Source: Nocardia vermiculata NBRC 100427
Lineage (GTDB): Bacteria; Actinomycetota; Actinomycetes; Mycobacteriales; Mycobacteriaceae
Length of the DNA stretch: 64,000 nt
Assembly: GCF_001613265.1 (NCBI RefSeq)
Contig: NZ_BDCA01000003.1
Coordinates: 1-64,000 of the forward strand
Direction of reading: 5' to 3'
Below are positions 59,755-64,000 of the stretch, piece by piece (the stretch's first letter is position 1; every line of letters begins with the position of its first letter). The notes beneath the pieces were generated by a model. The model searched no databases. It was not told where the DNA came from and saw only the letters and a list, made by a program, of their open reading frames with translations. Position numbers and translations under genes: made by a program.

Positions 59755-61002
59755 TCAGCGCGGTGCGTCGGGTGGGATCGGGGCGGGTGCCGCACCCGGC
59801 AGCGGCGCCGGGGTGGAGCGTCCCGAACTGGGCGGCGCGACCGGCGCCTGGCCGTCGATCAGGATGTCACCCTTGGCCGAGCCGGTGACCGTCGCGAAGC
59901 CGTCCTGAGAGCCCTTGCCCACCAGGCAATTCAGCTTGCGACTACCGGCCAGCCAGCTGCGCGCGTCGAGGTTGTCCCAGAAGATGGTGAGCGTCTTGTT
60001 GATCAGCGCGTCCTGGCCACCCATGTATTCCTGGGCGGCACCGGCACATTCGTCCTGCATGAACTTGTCCTGGTCGGCGTTGCTCGGTGGGCCGCCGTTG
60101 AAGTGCGCCCCGAGATCGACCGTCGACATCACCTCGTAGGCGTGCGGTGCGCCACAGGGGACCGGTTCGTTGGTGGGCAGATTCTGATTGATGCCGATGC
60201 AGGTGCCGGTATCGAAGACGCGGGACTGATCGTTGTCGCTGACCCGTCCCACCGCCTGCTGGGTGGCGTTCCCGGTCGCGCTGACCAATTGCAGCCCACA
60301 GCGGATGGTCCGGTCGCCGTTACGCCAGCCCGGCTCCCCGGGGTTGACCATGCCGACCACGAATTTCCCGCGTGGATCGAGCCGGCCGCCCAGATAGGCC
60401 TCGGCGGCCGAGACACAGTGCTCGTCGCGCAGTTCGCCGAACCGCAGCGAATCGGGGAAGGCGGAACCGGGGCCGAATTCGCGGCCCGGGTAGCGGCTCA
60501 GATCGATGTCGGCGGTGACCTCGAACAGGTGCTTGTCCGAACAGTTGACCTTGTTCAGATCCAGCGTCTTGGAATCGGTCCAGGTCAGGCAGTCACCGGA
60601 TTTGGCGGAACCGAAGGCGACATCGGCCCGGCCGGCGGGCTTGGCGCCCGGATTGCGTGCCTCCAGACCGTGCGAACTGCGGAACCCGGAGATCGACAGT
60701 GTCACCAGCGCCGCCACCACCGCACCGATCGCGATCGCGAGCAGCCCCCACCGCAGCCGATGCGGATGCAGGGCCTTCTGCTTACCCGCGGCCCCCTCGG
60801 GAGTGTCCGCGGGGTTCTCGGTAGCCGGGCCCTCGGTATCGGAGCGCGCCTCGTCACGACCGTCGCGCGGACCGTGTCCGGAGCGACCGCGCGCACGGGA
60901 GAACGGACGGCGGCGTTTCGCCCCGGCACGCCCGCGACCGGGCGTGTCGGACTCTTCGGTTTCCGGTTCCGGCGCCTCGAGCGCCCCATCGTCGGAGGAC
61001 AT
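59755..61002 (-). CDS. Septum-formation family membrane protein
   Basis: A 415-residue protein. An acidic and basic disordered cytosolic part (to about residue 80) leads to one membrane helix (about 83-105), then an outer domain of two similar repeats with conserved Cys: GDCLTWTDSK, LRDEHCVSAAEAYLGG and a later TGTCIGINQN / QDECAGAAQEYMGG pair. This is the Septum_form (PF13845) layout, matching M. tuberculosis Rv3835. The role in septum formation is inferred from the family name. It is divergent from serS with 124 bases between. Confidence 0.9.
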   Translation of the reverse strand: MSSDDGALEAPEPETEESDTPGRGRAGAKRRRPFSRARGRSGHGPRDGRDEARSDTEGPATENPADTPEGAAGKQKALHPHRLRWGLLAIAIGAVVAALVTLSISGFRSSHGLEARNPGAKPAGRADVAFGSAKSGDCLTWTDSKTLDLNKVNCSDKHLFEVTADIDLSRYPGREFGPGSAFPDSLRFGELRDEHCVSAAEAYLGGRLDPRGKFVVGMVNPGEPGWRNGDRTIRCGLQLVSATGNATQQAVGRVSDNDQSRVFDTGTCIGINQNLPTNEPVPCGAPHAYEVMSTVDLGAHFNGGPPSNADQDKFMQDECAGAAQEYMGGQDALINKTLTIFWDNLDARSWLAGSRKLNCLVGKGSQDGFATVTGSAKGDILIDGQAPVAPPSSGRSTPAPLPGAAPAPIPPDAPR

Positions 61003-61126
61003 CGCCGTCCATCATGGCAGGCCGTGCGCGAACCCTGCCACGATCGGTCGGGTTTTCCTCGGATCCGCAGCGGAACCGATGATCCGCGGGAATTTCGCTG
61101 GACTGCTCCCATTAGGCTGATTACCC

Positions 61127-62389
61127 ATGATCGACCTCCGATTCCTGCGCGATAACCCTGATGCGGTCCGTGCGTCGCAGCGTGTCCGTGGTGAGGACCC
61201 GACGCTGGTCGATGCTCTGCTCGAGGCGGACGCCTCCCGGCGAGCCGCGGTCGCGACGGCGGACAGTCTGCGCGCCGAGCAGAAAGCGCTCGGTAAGAAG
61301 GTCGGCAAGGCGTCCCCGGACGAGCGCCCCGTCCTGCTGGCCCAGGGCAAGGAGTTGTCGGCGAAGGTGAAGGAGGCCGAGGCCGCCGAGAACGAGGCCG
61401 CGGCCGCGCTCGACGTCGCCCACCGCGCGATCTCCAATGTCGTACAGGAGGGTGCGCCCGCCGGTGGTGAGGACGATTTCGTCCTGCTGGAAACGGTCGG
61501 CACCCCCACCGAGTTCGATTTCACGCCACGCGACCACGTCGACCTGGGTGAGGCACTGGGCCTGTTCGATATGGAACGCGGCGCCAAGGTTTCCGGCGCC
61601 CGGTTCTACTTCCTCACCGGTTACGGTGCGCTGCTGCAGCTGGGATTGCTGCAGCTGGCCGCCCAGCGCGCGACCGCCAACGGTTTCACCATGATGATTC
61701 CGCCGGTCCTGGTGCGTCCGGAGATCATGGCCGGGACGGGTTTCCTCGGTCAGCATTCGGCCGAGGTCTATCATCTCGACGACGACGATCTGTACCTGGT
61801 CGGCACCTCGGAGGTCCCGCTCGCGGGCTACCACTCGGGCGAGATCCTGGATCTGAGTGCCGGTCCCAAGCGCTACGCGGGCTGGTCGTCGTGTTTCCGG
61901 CGCGAGGCCGGCAGCTACGGCAAGGACACTCGCGGCATCATCCGCGTGCACCAGTTCGACAAGGTCGAAATGTTCGTCTATTGCCGCCCCGAGGACGCCG
62001 CCGCCGAACATGAGCGCCTGCTCGCCTGGGAGAAGGAGATGCTGGCCGCGATCGAGGTCCCGTATCGGGTGATCGATGTGGCCGGTGGCGACCTGGGCAG
62101 CTCGGCCGCCCGTAAATTCGACTGTGAGGCCTGGGTTCCCACCCAGCAGACCTACCGTGAGCTCACCTCCACCTCGAACTGCACCACCTTCCAGGCCCGC
62201 CGGCTGTCGGTGCGCTACCGCGACGAGAACGGAAAACCGCAGATCGCCGCGACCCTCAACGGAACCCTCGCGACCACCCGCTGGATCGTCGCGCTGCTGG
62301 AGAACCATCAGCAGGCCGACGGTTCGGTGCGGGTGCCCGCCGCCCTGGTGCCGTTCGTCGGCCGCGAGGTGCTCGAGTTACCGAGGTGA
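61127..62389 (+). CDS. serS: Seryl-tRNA synthetase
   Basis: A 420-residue class II synthetase, one residue longer than M. tuberculosis SerS. The N-terminal coiled-coil arm (about residues 25-105) binds the long variable arm of tRNA-Ser. Motif 2 is [21 protein letters not shown], and motif 3 is near the end ([19 protein letters not shown]). Serine is activated and loaded onto tRNA-Ser and tRNA-Sec. The ATG follows a weak ribosome site. Confidence 0.97.
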   Translation: MIDLRFLRDNPDAVRASQRVRGEDPTLVDALLEADASRRAAVATADSLRAEQKALGKKVGKASPDERPVLLAQGKELSAKVKEAEAAENEAAAALDVAHRAISNVVQEGAPAGGEDDFVLLETVGTPTEFDFTPRDHVDLGEALGLFDMERGAKVSGARFYFLTGYGALLQLGLLQLAAQRATANGFTMMIPPVLVRPEIMAGTGFLGQHSAEVYHLDDDDLYLVGTSEVPLAGYHSGEILDLSAGPKRYAGWSSCFRREAGSYGKDTRGIIRVHQFDKVEMFVYCRPEDAAAEHERLLAWEKEMLAAIEVPYRVIDVAGGDLGSSAARKFDCEAWVPTQQTYRELTSTSNCTTFQARRLSVRYRDENGKPQIAATLNGTLATTRWIVALLENHQQADGSVRVPAALVPFVGREVLELPR

Positions 62390-62449
62390 GCCTGGTGAAT
62401 ACCGCTGATACGACCACTGACCTGCATCGTGTTGTCTAGGCTGAACCCC

Positions 62450-64000
62450 GTGCGAGGATTCGGGTCTCGCGGCGACACCCGCACGCAGGTTCGGGCGGCA
62501 TCGGCGCTGGCGACGGCAATGGTCATGGCTCGGACCACCGGGGCCTTCTACGTCATGGGTGGTGTCCTGGGCCTGCTCGTCACCGTGGTAGCTCCGGGAT
62601 CGGAAGGTAACCGCGCCGTGGTGGGCACGGCCGCCGTGATCGCGCTCCTGCTCGGGGTGAGCCTGCTCATCCTCGGACCGCGACTACCGCACTGGGTGCA
62701 CCACGGGTATGTGGCCCTCGCGACGGTCCTGGTCACCATTGCGGTGCACTGGTTCCCCAATACCGTCGGTGCGATCACGCTCGCCGCCTTCTACGTCTTC
62801 GTGGCTGCCGACGCGGCGATCTTCTTCGCCTGGCGGCTGGCGGCGGTGCACGTCACCTTCGCGGCCGTGCTGTGCCTGCTGGTCGTGCCCTCACGCGGGC
62901 TGCCCTGGTGGTCGGGCATCATCCCGGCCGGGATCACGGTGGGGATCGGGATCGTGGTGGGCATTCTGACCCGGATGGCCTCCCACGCCGATATCGATAC
63001 GCTCACCGGCCTGATGAACCGCCGCGGCTTCGACCGGGCGCTGAACGCGGCGATCGCGCACGCCGGCCGTACCGGTCAGAGCCTGGCCGTGGTGCTCGTC
63101 GATCTCGACCGGTTCCAGAAACTGAACGACCATCTCGGTCATCGAGCCGGCGATGCGTTGCTGCAGCGCACCGGCGATACCTGGTCCAAGATGCTCGCGC
63201 CCGAGCAGGTGCTGGCCCGCTGGGGCGGTGACGCCTTCGTGCTGCTTTTGCCCAATACCACCGAGCAGGCCGCGATTCTGCTCACCGAGCAACTGCGGGC
63301 AGCGATCACCACGGGATGTTCGGCGGGTGTCACCTCATGGCAGCCGGGTGAATCCGGATCGCTGCTGGTCAGCCGGGCGGACGTGGGTTTGTATCGCGCC
63401 AAACAGGGTGGCCGTAACCGCACGGTGCTGGAGTCCTCGCGGCAGCTGCCGCTGGCCGTGGAGTTGCGTGAGGCCATCGATACCGGTGCGCTCGATGTGC
63501 ACTACCAGCCCATTGTGAGCCTCGGTGCGGATGGTGCCCAGGCGGTCGGGGTGGAGGCCCTGCTGCGCTGGTCCTCGACGGCACAGCCGGATATCTCGAC
63601 CGAGGGCTTGATCCGGATCGCCGAGGAGAACGACCTCATCTCCGATCTGGACGAATTGGTGCTGCGTCGCGCCTGCGCGGACGCGGCCCGGCTGGAACAA
63701 ACCTTCTCGCAGCTCGATCTGACCCTGAACGTGAACGTCAGCGGACTGGAGCTGGCGGAGGGCGATTACGCGCAGCGCGTGACGAATATTCTCGCCGATA
63801 CCGGCTGGCCCGCCGAACAACTCGTCCTCGAGGTCACCGAGACCGAGATGGCCGCCGAATCCGAGACCGCCATCGCCAATCTGCATACCCTGCGCGATCG
63901 TGGCGTGCGGATCGCGATCGACGATTTCGGCACCGGCTACTCGTCGCTGAGCCGGCTGGCCACCATTCCCAGCGATATTCTCAAGGTCGATCAGTCCTTC
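62450..64000 (+). CDS. GGDEF-EAL domain c-di-GMP protein (C-terminus beyond window)
   Basis: From GTG at 62450 the frame stays open to the window end (517 codons). Residues about 30-175 contain five to six membrane helices. A GGDEF domain follows (DIDTLTGLMNRRGFDRALN, VVLVDLDRFQKLND) but the active-site motif reads GGDAF at residues 259-263, so cyclase activity is doubtful. The EAL domain begins near LDVHYQPIVSL, has GVEALLRW and LTLNVNVSG, and ends at the window edge after IDDFGTGYSSLS and KVDQSF. It is more likely a c-di-GMP phosphodiesterase. It follows serS by 60 bases. Confidence 0.9.
   Translation, partial: MRGFGSRGDTRTQVRAASALATAMVMARTTGAFYVMGGVLGLLVTVVAPGSEGNRAVVGTAAVIALLLGVSLLILGPRLPHWVHHGYVALATVLVTIAVHWFPNTVGAITLAAFYVFVAADAAIFFAWRLAAVHVTFAAVLCLLVVPSRGLPWWSGIIPAGITVGIGIVVGILTRMASHADIDTLTGLMNRRGFDRALNAAIAHAGRTGQSLAVVLVDLDRFQKLNDHLGHRAGDALLQRTGDTWSKMLAPEQVLARWGGDAFVLLLPNTTEQAAILLTEQLRAAITTGCSAGVTSWQPGESGSLLVSRADVGLYRAKQGGRNRTVLESSRQLPLAVELREAIDTGALDVHYQPIVSLGADGAQAVGVEALLRWSSTAQPDISTEGLIRIAEENDLISDLDELVLRRACADAARLEQTFSQLDLTLNVNVSGLELAEGDYAQRVTNILADTGWPAEQLVLEVTETEMAAESETAIANLHTLRDRGVRIAIDDFGTGYSSLSRLATIPSDILKVDQSF

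Noticed and set aside
59215..61155. A 646-codon plus-strand frame opposite the septum-formation gene
   Set aside because: The minus strand carries two recognised families with coupled starts; the plus frame has no family features.

Overview
The window is high-GC actinobacterial DNA, almost certainly from the Nocardia/Rhodococcus/Mycobacterium branch (Mycobacteriales), with Nocardia the best guess. The signs are FHA-domain partners of a PASTA-kinase system (fhaA, fhaB, pstP), a LysX lysyl-tRNA synthetase fused to an MprF-like membrane part, secreted chorismate mutase, a cutinase, a PE-PPE-EspG set, IdeR-type iron boxes, many GTG starts and GTGA/ATGA gene overlaps. No phage, transposase or CRISPR was seen. 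The DNA reads as ordinary chromosome.

Layout. 1-3400: pstP (cut by the window edge), fhaB, fhaA and a tRNA-Leu. 3400-13100: small membrane and acetyltransferase genes, then a MoxR/DUF58/DUF4129/SpoIIM/RDD cluster resembling Mycobacterium tuberculosis Rv3689-Rv3695, then a DUF4407 protein. 13100-20730: secreted chorismate mutase and gltBD glutamate synthase. 20890-25400: cutinase, histidine phosphatases, an AadA-like nucleotidyltransferase, a GNAT, a VOC protein and a small secreted His/Asp-rich protein. 25475-30190: lysX, an S4 protein, RraA-like and SRPBCC proteins. 30210-33060: a YcnI/CopC/CopD copper operon preceded by a membrane gene with a probable frameshift. 33070-37720: DUF6474, a TM0106 RecB-like nuclease and htpG. 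37830-43360: lipase, SDR dehydrogenase, TetR, VOC, DinB and WYL regulator.

43428-62390 largely follows the M. tuberculosis order Rv3848 to Rv3834c. A TMEM165/GDT1 cation exporter sits behind a yybP-ykoY manganese riboswitch. An Rv3847-like protein and sodA follow, then rhodanese, DUF4328 and glycerophosphodiesterase genes. Next come ferritin behind tandem IdeR-like boxes, an LCP protein, a CPBP protease, a DUF2470 protein behind a strong IdeR box, pheA, a histidine phosphatase, a minimal metallopeptidase, a septum-formation protein and serS. A PE-PPE-EspG cassette interrupts this order between the histidine phosphatase and the metallopeptidase. The window ends inside a GGDEF-EAL gene whose GGDEF motif is degenerate.

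Several neighbours suggest shared biology. Metal handling recurs (Mn riboswitch and exporter next to a SodA that may use Mn, iron-controlled ferritin and DUF2470, copper CopC/CopD/YcnI). Envelope work is also common (LysX, LCP, septum protein, phospho-signalling by PstP/Fha).
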